DNA from: Euwallacea fornicatus
Lineage: Eukaryota; Arthropoda; Insecta; Coleoptera; Curculionidae
DNA length: 64,000 nucleotides
NCBI RefSeq assembly: GCF_040115645.1
Contig: NC_089546.1
Span: 744,001 to 808,000, forward strand
Direction of reading: 5' to 3'
Both the position numbers and the translations under genes were made by a program. The notes beneath the pieces are model-generated. The model did not search any database, had not been told where the DNA came from, and saw nothing but the letters and a program-made list of their open reading frames with translations. Positions 36,439 through 50,170 of the stretch are shown piece after piece. Numbering within the stretch: position 1 is the stretch's first letter; each line of letters opens with the position of its first letter.

Positions 36439-38438
36439 CAGGGTGTTCCATTTAAAACTGTGAGTGAAGATTACTCAATAACGATACGCTGTATGAAAAA
36501 AAGTTGGAAATAAAATTTTTCCTGTAAAAAAGAGGGACATGTCATGAAGATAGTGACTTTGAGTCAAAACGTCATTTTAAGGTTATTTCAAGGGCAATTT
36601 TTTTTCAAATGGCAACCTCATATTTTGTTTTCACAGATCTTTGCAGATTTTCAAAAAATGAATATCTTTAATTTGAACAATTTTTGTATTAGACCATTTG
36701 TTAGTATAGTTAGTTTTGATTTTTGTCTAATTTTTGAGATAAGCGAAATTATTGCATTTGTTTTCTAAAAAAATTTTACAATGCATATTCAATTTCAAAC
36801 TCATCACCATCCTTCTATTTAATTTTAAAAAAATCTAAAATTTCCTTTGTTAGAGTCTACCTTATGCCATGATCTACAAGAAATCAATATTCTTTTTTCA
36901 ACAATCAATCTAATTGTTTTGTGTGAAATTATTCAAGTATTATTATTTTCCTCGTAAAATTCAATAATTGAAAAGAATCGCTAAACTTTGGATGAAAAAT
37001 TATAAGTGGTTTTTATTTATGCAAAGGTTGGACGAAATGTTAGTTGGGCAGAAGAACTTTGTGCTGAAAGATTTCCGGATAAGAGTTCCCCTGTTGGTCG
37101 ACTTTTAACAATGTCATTAAAAATTTCAAAGAAACGAAAACAGTGGAAATAAAAAATGCAATCGCTCCTGAAGTACAATACATGAAGGCAATCAAGTAGC
37201 AGTTCTTGCAGTCCTCATATAAATTGTTCTCAAATTGCTGCTTACTCAGGAATATCAAAGATAAGTGTCCAAAGATTTTGAAGGTGAATAAATACCATCC
37301 TTACCACATTTCTTTACATGAGGAACTCCATGGAACTGATTTTAAAAACTGAGTCAATTTTTGTAATTGGGCAAGGCAGCAATTAAATCAACGTTTTGTT
37401 TTCGGACGAATCCACATTCATGAACCATGGATGGTGCAGTGAATCGCTGTAACCTGCATTTTTGGAACGCTGTAACCCACATTGACTTAGAGAAGTTGAA
37501 TATCAAAAACCATGGGAATGTATAATGCGGTATTATTGGGGGATACTTAGTTGAACCTTTCTTCATTGAAGAGAACTTGATTGGAGAAATATATCGTAAT
37601 TTTTTACATAATAATCTTCCGGAATTGTTAGAAAATGCTATACTTGCGATTAGACGGGTGATGTTGTATCAGTATGATGGCTGACCAGCCCATTTTTCTA
37701 GAGTGTCTCGTGAGGTTCTGAAGGAAATATAAATAAATCAATGGATTGGACGGGGAGTCCAGCGAACTGGCTTCCTAGATTGCCTCATCTAAAGTCACCA
37801 GATTTTTTCCTGTGGGGTTTTTTAAAGGAAAAAAGTTTATGCACCAATAACTATAGACGACATGGAAAGAAGAGTGACAAATGCGCGTCAATTGAAAAAC
37901 GAAGAGATGTTGCACAGAATAAACAATTATTTTCGAATAAGAATGGAGACGTATTTGGAGCAGGAAAGACATTTTTTTTGAACATTTAGTTCATAAGTTT
38001 CTCAAATCAGGATTTTAATTTACCAAATTATATATTTTTTTCATAGAAGTTTTTTTTTTCGATTATGTAAAAGGATTGTTATGAATTTTAAACAGAATAT
38101 GTAATACAAATTTTTTTAGAAAAAAAAAACAAACATTTTCAGTATATTAAAAATTGGATAAAAATCAAAGACCACTCTGTAGCAAAACGTCTAATAAAAA
38201 AGTTGTTCACATAAAAGATATTAATTTTTTGAAAGTCTAGAAAGATCTGCAAAAAATGCGGAGTTGCCATTTAGGAAAAAAAATTGCTCTTGAAATTATC
38301 TTAAAATCACGTTTTGGCAATCACTCATTATTTTCATGACATGTCCACCTCTTTAATGGATAACTTTTATTTAAAAAATTTTTCATATAACGTGCCGTTT
38401 TTGTGACGTTAAATCACAGCTTTAAATGAGATACCCTG
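36439..38438. mobile_element. DUF4817-type TIR transposon E6, full-length but decayed
   Basis: A 2.0-kb element with arms of about 300 bp (36439-36740 and about 38140-38438). The ends read CAGGGTGTTCCATTTAAA and the reverse of CAGGGTATCTCATTTAAA, with TA at each side. Both arms share GACATGTCATGAA and GTCTAATA-type blocks. A decayed transposase lies between them on the + strand. The left end follows the right TA of E5 directly, so one probably inserted at the other's target TA. Confidence 0.88.
36990..37990 (+). pseudogene. DUF4817/DDE-type transposase pseudogene of E6
   Basis: In order on the + strand: an N-terminal DUF4817-like block (SWAEELCAERFPDKSSPVGR), a weak HTH region, the first catalytic block VLFSDESTFMNHG, a KPWECNAVLLGDTLVEPFF-like stretch across a frame change, GEIYRNFLHNNLPELLENA, a degenerate QYDG..AHFSR (second catalytic region), INQWIGRG, a degraded third catalytic region, and a terminal QEGHFFEHL. 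Several stops and frame changes disable it. The domain order covers a complete protein, so this copy defines the family's layout here. Confidence 0.82.
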
Positions 38439-38439
38439 T

Positions 38440-41400
38440 ATACTACTAAATATAAAAAATTTACATTTATCGTTTAGTTTTGTGCAGATCACTGGAATAT
38501 TGAACAGTTTAGTATAATCGAAATGTAGTACTTTTGGTCCACAAAATTCCGATGTTGAGTTGAGTGGTAATACTGATGTAGAGTCAAAGAAGAGAGGTCC
38601 TTCTAGAGGACAAAATTAATCAGAAATTGCAGCTACCCTTACATGTTACGAAAGCCATTAGAATTAAGGATAGTTTCATTCGTTTAAAGTGTTTGTTTAA
38701 AACTTGTTTAAAACCAGAATGTAGTAGTAAAGAGAAAAGCAACTGTCGAAGTTAAAAAAAGCAATATTGCAGTTTTCCTTAAATGTAACCAAACCCACCG
38801 ATTTTATTGTTATTATTATTTTTTTAAATAATTTAATGAGCTACAGTTCTGATGTAGTGCTTTTTGGCTGAAAGTTTGCCTACTTAATTGATTATAATTA
38901 GGAGTTGATATAACAGCTATTATATAGAGCTTTGAAAAACAGATTCTGTAGGGATAAAAAAATGTAGTTTAATTCTAAAATAAGAATAATTTAACCAGCA
39001 CTTTAAATCATGCACACAGCTTTTGAATTCAGTTTTTAAAAAGTACATAAAAATGCCAGATATTTCTAACAGTAAAGTCCTGTTCTCATATAAATAAAAA
39101 TCCAAGGAATATAAATGAACCAAGGAATATAACTAACCTAGATCTATGTATTAAAATTTATTAGGTCAATGACTCCCATAATTGTTGCAGATAACAATAA
39201 ACAAGACACAATTCTGTAACACGCTTTACATACTTAAAGGTGTAAACATAGTTTTTGTATAAATGCCACTGTCGACCCTTATAAACTGACATGAAGACCC
39301 GTTAACAATCTCTAAGATGGCAGAATTTATGGAGATTGAGTACTGTTAAATCTTTAATTATTTCCAATATCGTAGTACTGAGTTCCCTATGGAATAATAA
39401 TCAGTTCAGGTATCTAAGGATCGAGATATTTCTTCACTGTGAACTGCTCCGTTTCTTTGCCAGAGAGGATCGGTCGCATTCGAGTTTCCAGATATACGGA
39501 GTTTCCCAAATTAAATTATGCAAATAAAAACTTTCTTATCGAAGTAATTTTTTTCTTTATTGGACAAATATACATATAGTTAATTCTATGGAATTTATCA
39601 TTAATTTATATAATTATTCAATTTTTAAAAATCATGTTTCCTAAATGACCTACATCAACTTCAATGCAATTTTGAATGTCAAGTTCAAAACTTTGCATTA
39701 CTCGACGGACTAAATATCCATCTTGATATTGACCACGAAAACAAAATTAATCAATTTTGTTAAGATTCAAATTAATTATCAAAATGAGCTGTTTTATAAC
39801 AATTATTTTTTTAATTTGTATCCCCGCTCGTTCGTCATTGGCGTGAAAATTCTCACATAAACTCGATAGTCCAAAAATCGTTATTTGGTGTGATATAGTA
39901 AAAATTCTGGGTTTAAAATAGCGAGTTTAAAATGAATCTGCAAGAATAGATTGAGATTAAGTTCACTGGATGATGCAAAATTTTGAACTTAAATATCAAA
40001 GTTGCATTGCATTTAATGGAGGGTATTTAGGAAACATTAAAAAAAATATATATTTATCTAAATTAATTATAAATCCCAAAGAACTGATTGGATCTTAAGC
40101 CAATAAAAGGTTTTTTACTTTGATTAAAAAGTTCATATTTAACTTTTAAAGTGCATAGTCCAATATGGGGAATCTTATAGCTCTTGAAGTAGAGCCCTTT
40201 GAGGATTGAGAATAAGTGTGATTGAAATGAAAAAAGGTGCGAATTCCATTGCATTAGCAACATATCGGGAATTGGAACTGATTTAGTATAAGTATTAGTT
40301 AAGTACCTAAATTGATGTATGAGAATATGAGAGTATTGATAAGATAATGGGATAATAGAAATCGTCTTTCATTGAAGGGATTGTGTTATAAGTACAATAC
40401 TGTGGACAATCCTACATTATTGATGTGAGAATAAAGATAAATTATTCTGCATTTCACTTTGAAAGTTATTCATAAAGGGCAAAAATAAGACAATTTTGAA
40501 GAGGCTTAAAAGCAGGAAACGTATATGGAGAACGCCAACAACCTGCTCTTGTGTCATATAACCCAGCCCAGCCCATCAATGACCCAAACAATAAGTCTTT
40601 GAGCTCCCAGTTTTAAATATTCGAGCCCTACGTCCTGTGCACTACGTCAGTGGGTCCTGCCGTGTCCTGCGACGACTCAGTTTAAGCAGGCACGCTGCCG
40701 TCACTACGAACTTATAGTTGCCACGTTTTCCCGCAGCACCCTATATTTAAGACTTTCCAATATCTCATAAACGGAATTTTCAAATCACATTTCATGAAAG
40801 TAGTAATTTTTTGGCAATGGCATATGGACGCGGGCTTTAAAACACGAGTCTCAATCGTTGGTATTAGTAGATTTAATCATTTTTTGTTGGGTGCATAAAT
40901 TAAAATATCAAAAATTCGAGTGCCGTTTACAACATCTACAGTAACTATATCTTTTCTTAATTTGTTATTCCAATAGTGTCGTTTTTTCCTAACTCAAAAC
41001 TTCCGATTCTAAGGAAATTAACATGAAAATTTTGCATTCAAAAAGTACCATATCCTGATATGTATGTTAAATCGTTAAAGATTTCAGTTGTCTACTGAAT
41101 TTTCGCGTTTAGGATATTTGTAACTTTTGGCTAAAATGACGGATTAATAACTAAATAAGAAAGCAAACTTGCTGTAAATGTATACTGTATCCTCACCTCA
41201 CCAAATTCTTAAAAACTCCAGTGGCGTATCCATAATTTTCCTGGTTAATGCCAAAATAAACGGATTACAAAAATAAATTAAGAAGTAAGGCTCAACGGGT
41301 GTTACTAACTGGATGGAGGTTTTTTGAGGTGAATTTTGGCAACATTGTCGACTAAAGGACCTCGCCTCCTTCGTCCTGCTGCGTTGCCGTTTCAACGCAG

Positions 41401-44400
41401 TAGAGTGTAGAATTTGACGTGTGTTTCAATCGAAAAGATACGCGCTTCCGCGCGTCCACCTTTCCGAAAAACACGTGGTATCCACGCAAAAAAACATGTC
41501 CAAGACCTACTTTTATACTCGATTTTAAGTGCTTTCTGTGTTTTCAATATTAATTTTAAAATAGTTTTGATAGTGTGTGTTTATGACATTCAAACTCGTC
41601 CTTATTCTGTTTATCTCGCACCGGACACCTAAATTGATATTCACATTCAGCAACTTTTAAAAGGTACCGAGAAAATTGGTTTTATCATAGAATTAGGACA
41701 ATTTTTGAAGGACCCAGTTGGAATTATTCAAATTAGTGACCTTGATTTTTGGACGGGTTGGAGGTCTACGTACCTACACCGGGGCAGTAAAGATCGGTTT
41801 CGGCGCCCCTCCCAAATTTTTTATTTTTATAAACACCTTATACGTTTCTTGTGGAATTTCGTCATTTTTAGACATTTTAGACGTATAATTTGAATTGAAA
41901 GGCAATATTGGTAACTAAATCTGCCAAAACCGCCTAGCAGGTCAGAGTATTTTCCAAACACAAAAAGTGCACTCAACAGTGGATTTTTGCATATTTTCAA
42001 CCGGTGCGTTTTAATTTAGGTCTATTCTAATTTTGCTCGAAATTCCATTATTTCCATATATGCCTGCAACTATAAAACATGACCTACTTGCTGTGTTAAC
42101 TTAATTAATCAGCCTAGTTAAATTTCGGAGTTGTGGGGTTTTTATTTACACAGTTTGACAACATTATATCTTTTGCAAACCGAGGGTTTCTGGATGGCTG
42201 CTCGCATTGAATACAACATAGTGAAAGTGGAACAATGACCTGATAATTCTATGATTTAATTTAATGATTAACACATTTTCAATCCTTATTTTATGAAATA
42301 TTAATTTATTTTCATACCTTACTTTCATTTATATGAGCAAACCATATGCAAGAACTAATTATTTAAATATTCATTATCATTGTTATTCAATGACGATTAT
42401 TACTTATTCAATATGAATATTATAGTTACTTTTCTAGTATTTTGAAGCGATCCGAGGGAGTTGGAATTAACTTCATTTTAAAGCTAAAGGGGTGCAAGTC
42501 CACTAGATAATCTAAACTAACTAGTATGATATTTTTGAGAAAATGAAACGCCCTGAACTATATTCTCTATTCCTCTAATTAAAACGGTTTAATTTGATTT
42601 GCTTTGTCTGAAATGAGTTGAATAGCTTAGAAGTGTTGAACGTTTTCTTATAAATCTAAACTTACGTTATTAAGAGGTAATGATGAAAATGTCCAAAATT
42701 TTTGTTTACTTGCAAAAAACAGAAATTAAGTACTCGGGACTTTTTGCAAAAGTTACATCTCAATATAGATTTTTGGTCCGAAAATATATTCAAAATTTTA
42801 AGGATTAATGTTTGAGATATAAATAATTAAAGGAAGCTACTGGCTTCTCTTATCCATTCCAAGCTTAGAGCCTTGAAACAAAGCTTACCGTGAGGATTTC
42901 AAAAAGTTGGATTTTCCCAAACTTTCTCTATTACTTTTTCAGTTCTCCTATTACCCAAATTCTTTACACTCAACAGATCAAGCATCCAATGCACTATTGT
43001 TAATTTATCCAGATTTATATTCTAGCTGTCTTTGAGGATAAACGTTTAAATTATAGAAATTTGAATAGATTTTAGCTCCTTCTTAGCCCGTTATGAAACA
43101 TCTAAACGAAGTTGCGCATAGAAGACATTCTAAAAGTTGCAACGCACTATGCAACATGTCAGATCGTCTTGATTGCATTTTCCATCTACTATTATTTCTC
43201 GTCATAAATTTTAATCTAGTTTTTCATGCCTCGGAGTAAGCTATTTAAAAGTAACAATTAACTGCAAGTCAAGTTTAATCCTCAAACTTGCATGATTATT
43301 TGAAAACAATTGCACCACGCTGGGAGTTTCATGTTCCCCAGAATTTTAATCAAGATTTTAAAGAATTTGAATGGAAATAAATTTGAAGTGAAATTTAAAA
43401 AAGAAATTTAAGAAATTTGGATGGATATTTAGGCACTGTCTTCAAGGGCTGAATCCAAAATGTGGAAGAATTTCCAGGTTTAAATCATTCATTGTTATAT
43501 TCCATTGAATTTGAAATAGCTCTTTGTTCAACAAGGAGAAAAATTGGTGACCACTTATTTATGGACAAATCTAAAGTGAGCCTATGAAGGAAGCTAAGGT
43601 AATAGTAATTTGTTTATCGCTGACTAAAACATATACGCATTTTTGTGCCGATTTGGGCCAGTTAAATTTTTATTTGATTGAAAACATTTTTATTGTGATA
43701 TAAATACATTAAGCGAACTAGTCAAAGACTAGTTCTATCAGCTATATTGGACTAGAACATCGGTTAACAAATCGTTCTTAGCGCCAGCTAATGCGTACCA
43801 TTTGAAAACATGATTTGTCATTTGACAACTCAGAAACTGCTGCTTTATTTCTCTGCTTTATTACCTCAATATTTATTGAGTGGTAAAGAGAGGACCAAGT
43901 CAAGACTTTTCGGAGAATTGATCAGACATAATAAAATAGCAATTTTTTTTTTCAATTTTGTAGGATATCAAGAATTGAATGACTATATTTATTGATAGTT
44001 ACTGACTGTCTAAAGAAGATGTTCAGGAATTCTGATATTTTACGAATTCCTACAATTTTCTCAAAATTCCAGGATTTCTTGCAGAATTTGTTTTTTGGCC
44101 ACTTTTAAATAGCTAGAATTTTCAATGTATGATCTAGAATTTCCAAAAATGGAAGAGTCAAATATTAACTGGCAAAAAACTTTTTTACGAGTTTTTGTGA
44201 AGGTCTGGTAAGTTTCAAATTGCTTAGTAGATATAAATTTGAGAAGTGTTGTAAATTTGTTAGAACTCAAATAAAAAACAGAATTTTATTTGAATTTCAT
44301 AGAACATACTGGAACGAATTTATTTATATTAAATGAATATCTAAAGAACCTTTTAAATAAATAAATACATAAATAAGTGGTTTATTCAAGGAAGCTCAAT

Positions 44401-47400
44401 TTTAAGGAACAAATTAATATGCCATAAAATAATATAACCTGTGGAGGAAAGGTGTAATAACAAACAATGTCGATCTACGTCTCAAAATTGAGCGTCGCTA
44501 CAATTGAATCACATATAGCATTGTAAAGCTTATACATCATTCAAAGCAAATTTCCAACGTTATGAGGGACCTAGCTGTTATATGATGAACAAATGGGGAG
44601 TCATATGAACTTTTTCCAAAAGCTAAAGAAAATCGATCTGGTTGTGAAACAATTTGGTAAGAAACTTTATCGATTGTACTGTTCTTCGATTTCTGGATTC
44701 ATTGAACCCGGTTAAAATGAGCTCGTTATAACTCTACTCTCTGGAGAGACACAGTTCTCTTTATACACAAGATACTTTCAGAATCCTCTTTGACCCATAT
44801 GAACAGAAACGAAATAACCTGATGTAATTTGGATCTAATGAGAACAAAGTAAAATACTTTTATAACTGATGGATTCCGGAGATTTTTACAATTACTGATT
44901 ATAAATCTCCCAGAATGCTAAATACAGAGGAAATCATATGCGGAATGTGAGAGAGATTTGAAAGAAAATTTAGAATCGAAAGATTTCCAAGGCTTATATT
45001 GTTTGGTACTGGTTGCGATACATTTAGAGACATTTATACAATTCAGGGAATGAATTCCAAAACAGTTCTCTTCCTGTTTCTGTTAATTTTACAAATTGAC
45101 TAAAAAACGAATATTAATTAAACCACGAAATATAAAAATGGGTGTCAGTCAAATAAATTTTCATCAACAAGTAGACCTCCGTATTTTTTGAATGTGGATA
45201 AAGTGAGTTTTCAATTTAACTCCAATTGGTTTTTAAAGCACCAATCGAGGACAAACTGAACACTCTTCTGTAGAAAAACACATACAGCATAGTTCGTGAA
45301 ACGGTCAAATATTTCTAAGTTATTCCTGTACACCTATCTTAAACTAGCGACGCCATCCTGTAGATCATTAATGTAAATGAGAGAAAAACCAAAAAAAAGT
45401 AGAGAACTCTAGTTTCAATCCTGATAAACATCTAGTGATGCACATGGAGATTATCTATACTTAAGCAAATCAGTTGATCAATCCTATTGAATGCCTTCTA
45501 AAGTCTGTAAAAGAGTGCTTGTTTTGGGGATTTTTTAATATTTTCAAATTCCCGTGATTTCTCAAAGTGTCGGGATTTGTCAGAAGATTTGAAAGTATAT
45601 TGGCATAACCTAATTTCCAATTAATTACCCCTCAGTCTTTCCATTATTGGAAGAATCCGATAATATATTAAAAACGTTTTTGACGAATTCTCGAGGAATT
45701 CTAGGTAGCTTCGATTTCTTCAATATACCCCACAGTTCTAGAAATGTTATTAGATATTTTTAAGATTCGAGGGTAAAACTTAATTTTATAAATTAGACGA
45801 GATGTCTCAGAGTCTAATGTTGACAGAGTATTTTAAAGAGGTTGCAGGAATTGTGGACTTTTTAAAATTTCTCTGCATATCTGAAAATTTCGGGTGTCTT
45901 CATAGATTTGCTAGTTTATCCAAGAAATAGCTTTATATGGTTTGTCTAGGGCCGGATGATTTAAAAAAGCCTTATCGGCTCTCTACGAGGTTGTAAAAAA
46001 TTCTGGATAATTCAAAAACTTTTCAAAATTTTGATATTTTAATATATAATATATATAGAATGAAATAAAGTCTTTAGGATTTTATTATTCACTAACTCAA
46101 TGAAAGAAGTTTTGCCATAAAATTTACATCTATGACTACTACCCTAAGCCCAATCCCATAGGAGAATACAAACAATTTGGTAATAAATAGATATCGAGCG
46201 GAAGGTTATAACATATTTTGGAAAAAGAGGTGTTACCTATTTTTCACCCCCTACAATAAACACTCAAATGCATCATTGTTTCCCTGCTGCAAAAGCTTTT
46301 TGGCATGCAATTAAGTACAACAAAAGGTTATATAACTGCGACAAATGGCTGATCAAACAGAACCAAATAACTCGAACCGACATTTGACAACATAGAAATC
46401 AACCACCTATTATCGCGATTTAATTAGATACGCCACACATAAGGTAAATAACAATACGAAATCACCCCTGTTTACCCCCTAATATTCGCTATCTGTGAAT
46501 TTTGGTGTCGGTGACGTCACGGCCGTTTATTTTATCGATAAAGTCTCGCGGCGTAATGGCGTCAGAGGGCTGCCATGGAATTTACCACTGAACGTCGACG
46601 AGAGAAACAGGGCCAATAAGAGTGGCTCAAATAGGAATTAAAAGAAGTTTTCCTCTTTGAAGAACGGAAACACGTAAGCAATATAAGGGGAAGTTTTTAT
46701 TGGAAAATTCGTGGATAAACCGCTGGTTTGAGATTCATAGGGTTTGACCTGAAAGGGCCCCTTCGATTTATAAAAATGCTTTGCAGGCCTCGATTTTCGG
46801 AGATTTGGACCCGTAATAACTCGTCATATTTCCAAGCTTTTATATGAGTCTGAGTGTGAAAGGCTCCCGCACTCTCTGGTGAGACCTTTTCAAATTTCTG
46901 TATTATTGCACTTTTTAAAGCAACGAGCATGTATGGGTAGTTAAATCCCTAACGCGCAATTTTGTTTTGAAAAGACTTTATAAAATGAAAGAATAAGAAA
47001 TGTCTCGCCTTCACATTTCACCCAACGGCATTCAATAAGGAATTCTCCAAGTCCGTTAAGTCCCATTGTCCCTCTGGCTTCAAACACTTCCCCCAGCGCC
47101 AGCGTAAATGGCTGAAAAGGCGTTGAAAATGTCTTTAAAAATTCAAAATCCATTCGTACAAAAATGCCTTTCTGTAGAATAAATTCCTCCGTTTGTGCAT
47201 AAGGAAAGATTGTTCGCCCGAGGCTGATCTCTATTTCAAGAGACAATCTTCTGGAAAAGTCTATTTACTCTAAAAGTTTTCTCCTCAAAGACTGTATTTT
47301 TGAATGGATAGTTATCGTGTTTTATGGTAAATAAGAGATGTTGAGGGAGCCATAGAGGCAGAATTGGATGCTGGTGGATGAACCGTTTTATTGACAAAAT

Positions 47401-47478
47401 ATTGCTTTTAGCTTGGGGAGTTTCTGATCTTGATGTAACTTCGTTCTGTCTATGGCCAATTAATATAAAAGTATTTAC
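38440..47478. other. Long AT-rich interval without supported genes
   Basis: About 9 kb in which I find only short chance frames. GC-richer patches occur at about 40540-40740 and 41340-41470. Isolated motifs resembling transposon ends occur at 40737 (GCACCCTATA) and about 42548 (GAAACGCCCTGAACTATA) without an identifiable partner. The segment 46500-46620 is GC-rich and includes a palindromic TGACGTCA. Confidence 0.4.
46505..46625. promoter_or_regulatory. GC-rich patch with a TGACGTCA palindrome
   Basis: Locally GC-rich DNA in an AT-rich region, containing GTGACGTCAC (a CRE-type palindrome) and a TTATCGATAA palindrome about 20 bp further on. No adjacent gene could be built, so a regulatory role is only a suggestion. 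Confidence 0.25.
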
Positions 47479-48700
47479 AGGATGTTTTTGAAACATACGG
47501 CACAACTTTAAGTAGACATTCTTTGGATTAAATTAAGAGAAAAGTTACTATCAAATGAATCGTCTGAAATCGTTTTATTTCCAAAATACAGTGTGCCAAA
47601 GATTGACATTTTTAACATTACGATTATTAATAACGTCTATTTTTTTGTACTCGCACTAAGATAGCAACAATATCAAAACGTCAATTAGTTAGTTTATGAA
47701 TTTTGTAAAGTTAAACATGGATGGAATTAACAAATTCTAACGCGATTATTGTTGGATACGTCTAATGATGAGTCCGCACCTTTCTCTCTTTGAGAGATAT
47801 CAAAAAACTTCTTAAGCTGTAAGTCTAGGCTGATGAATCAATGTATGAACACTGCAATAACTGCTATGCTTTTGTATATTGAATGCTATCCCAAGAGTCG
47901 AATTCCTTATAGAGATTTTTCCAAGTATCAATCAATATCTTCAAGAAACAAGCTCGTTTTAATAAACTGGAGGCCTCGGAAGAACAATGTTAATAAGAAC
48001 GGCACATTTGGCAGGAGTTGTATTGATCATAGTATAATAGAAGAAGATGCAAGTGCTTTTACTAGAAAAATCGGAAATGCGAATGTCTGAAAACTTTTTA
48101 GAGCACCATTGTTATACCCATATCACATTTAACACGTTCCCGAACTTACTCTTGTCGATTCATGTCCATGTGTTGTATTTTGTGAGTAGCATTTGCTAAC
48201 AATAATGCAAATATTTTACCTACTGTTCCTGATTCTTTTCACCGATGAAGTGAGTTGCTCTAGAAATACAATAAGGAACTTTCACGAGAATCATATACGG
48301 GCTAAAGAGTACCAACATGAGGTTCATTTCCAATCTTAGTTTTGATTAAACTTTTAGTCTTAAATTTTGTAAATCTATTAAATCACTTTAATTCTTCAGG
48401 GTCGGTTCAACAGAAACTTTATGAAATTGATAAATAGAACCGGGACGAATTTTTTTTCTTAATAATTTTGTAAAAATTAGAATTTGTAAGCTGATGATGC
48501 AGACATAAACTGAAACATGAATAAAGTCCTAAAATGTGCGAAAGAACATGGATCACCATTTTGGTAATCCAAACTAAAAAGTGGTGAGACATTTGTGAAG
48601 GTGATTTATACAAATTATATAGTATGTAACACGTAACCTGGAATATTAAAGTATCTCAAATACTAGGCATCCTATCAAGAAATGTTTAATATCAAGCTTT
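47479..48700 (+). mobile_element. Decayed DUF4817-type transposon E10
   Basis: The left end reads CAGGATGTTTTTGAAAC at 47479, preceded by TA, matching the terminal motif of the other elements. A decayed transposase follows on the + strand. No clear right-hand inverted repeat was found; the right limit is a guess, and sequence before 48941 may include its right arm or another element's remnant. Confidence 0.5.
47820..48340 (+). pseudogene. Transposase N-terminal half relic of E10
   Basis: The + strand reads a DUF4817-like N-terminus (AMLLYIECYPKSRIPYRDF), then after a stop LLYPYHI and HVPELTLVDSCPCVVFCE (family: 'YPYH.q.VQ.L...D...R..FC.W'), then ILFTDEVSCSRNT (first catalytic block) and IRNFHENHIRAKEYQHE. 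The order matches the other transposases. The C-terminal half is too degraded to place confidently. Several stops are present. Confidence 0.7.
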
Positions 48701-49080
48701 AATCACTCTGAGGGGGATATTTATTGGTGCTAAAGTCGATTCCCCTTCATTACCCGTGTGGGCGGGTTCGGGGTTAAATTTTTAATTTCAAACGGCAACC
48801 CCCATTTTTTTTGCGGATTCAGATAATACAGCTAAAAATTAAAAAAAGTTGTGCGAAACATTTTTTCGATTTATGCTAGAAAACGTTGCAATTAACGATA
48901 TCCAATATATACATACATATTACATTACATATTACATATACAAGGTGTTTCAGAATAGCATGTCATAAATTTAAGGGGTGATTTTATGAGTGATTTTGAG
49001 AAAAAAAGTTTATATGAACTTACGTCCGTTTTCGCTTTCTGTCTGAAATATAGGGTGTTAAAATTTGCTATATATATATA

Positions 49081-50170
49081 CAGGGTGTCCCACAAGTGTT
49101 TCATTATATTTCAGTGGGTAATAGTACATTGAAAAATAATATGACTCCCTATATAAACCATATTCCAATAATGCTTCATTAAGAAAATACAGGGTGTTAA
49201 ACTTTACTTAAAAAATCTAACTTTTATTGATATATTCAAAACCGTTTGAGATATGTAAGTGAAATTTGGCATGTTTTGAGAGTTAATGTAGACGCATTTA
49301 TTTATGCAAAAGGGCTATTTTTCGTTTCACCAGTGACGTGCATACAAACACCTCTCAGCACATTTTTAAAGAAAAACATGGTGCGCCACTGCTTTTTATC
49401 AAAATAAAAATTATTTTTAGAAGTTTAATTTCATTTAGAAGAAAAATGCTCACTTGACTCTTTTTCGTCCGACGCATCGTTTGCCAGTAAAAAATTGAAT
49501 ACCGTCTATATGCACGATATTCTCTAAATGGTTTTAATAATATTAAGTTTGTTTTAAATATTATTTATTTGCTATAACATTATAGAAATTGTTCAAATTG
49601 GTGGCCATTTTGTTCAATACATAATTGAGCTCGCCTGTTCATTGATACTCTGATACGTTGAAATATTCCAGGTGTGTTTTGAATTTGTGTGCAGGCGACC
49701 AGCACTCTTGCTAGCAACGGATATGCATACTATTTGTACATGTAGATGGTATTCAATTTTTTACTGGCAAACAATGCGTCGGACGAAAAAGAGTCAAGTG
49801 AGCATTTTTCTTCTAAATGAAATTAAACTTCTAAAAATAATTTTTATTTTGATAAAAAGCAGTGGCGCACCATGTTTTTCTTTAAAAATGTGCTGAGAGG
49901 TGTCCGTATGCACGTCACTGGTGAAACGAAAAATAGCCCTTTTGCATAAATAAATGCGTCTACATTAACTCTCAAAACATGCCAAATTTCACTTACATAT
50001 CTCAAACGGTTTTGAATATATCAATAAAAGTTAGATTTTTTAAGTAAAGTTTAACACCCTGTATCTTCTTAATGAAGCATTATTGGAATATGGTTTATAT
50101 AGGGAGTCCTATTATTTTTCAATGTACTATTACCCACTGAAATATAATGAAACACTTGTGGGACACCCTG
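49081..50170. mobile_element. Inner TIR element E11i nested in E11o
   Basis: A 1090-bp element with arms of about 430 bp (49081-49513 and about 49738-50170) that are nearly identical. The ends are CAGGGTGTCCCACAAGTG and its reverse, with TA on both sides. The roughly 220-bp centre holds the 3' end of a transposase gene on the minus strand. It interrupts the left arm of E11o, so it inserted later. Two long, near-perfect complementary arms could form a very stable cruciform or, if transcribed, a long hairpin RNA. Confidence 0.92.
49580..49708 (-). pseudogene. Transposase C-terminal fragment of E11i
   Basis: About 42 codons open to the natural stop. The frame reads ACTQIQNTPGIFQRIRVSMN and then RRAQLCIEQNGHQFEQFL-stop, matching the end of the transposases in E3, E5, E6 and E12. 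Everything upstream of this piece is absent. Confidence 0.82.

Noticed and set aside
41414..41632. GC-rich open frame near 41.4 kb
   Set aside because: The start is in a GC patch but the frame becomes low-complexity hydrophobic; no splice continuation found.
46697..47505. Three adjacent minus-strand open frames
   Set aside because: They use different frames, show no shared domain, and I could not connect them with convincing splice sites.
47760..47800. ATGATGAGTCCG resembling a hammerhead ribozyme core
   Set aside because: The required GAAA segment and flanking stems are not in place.
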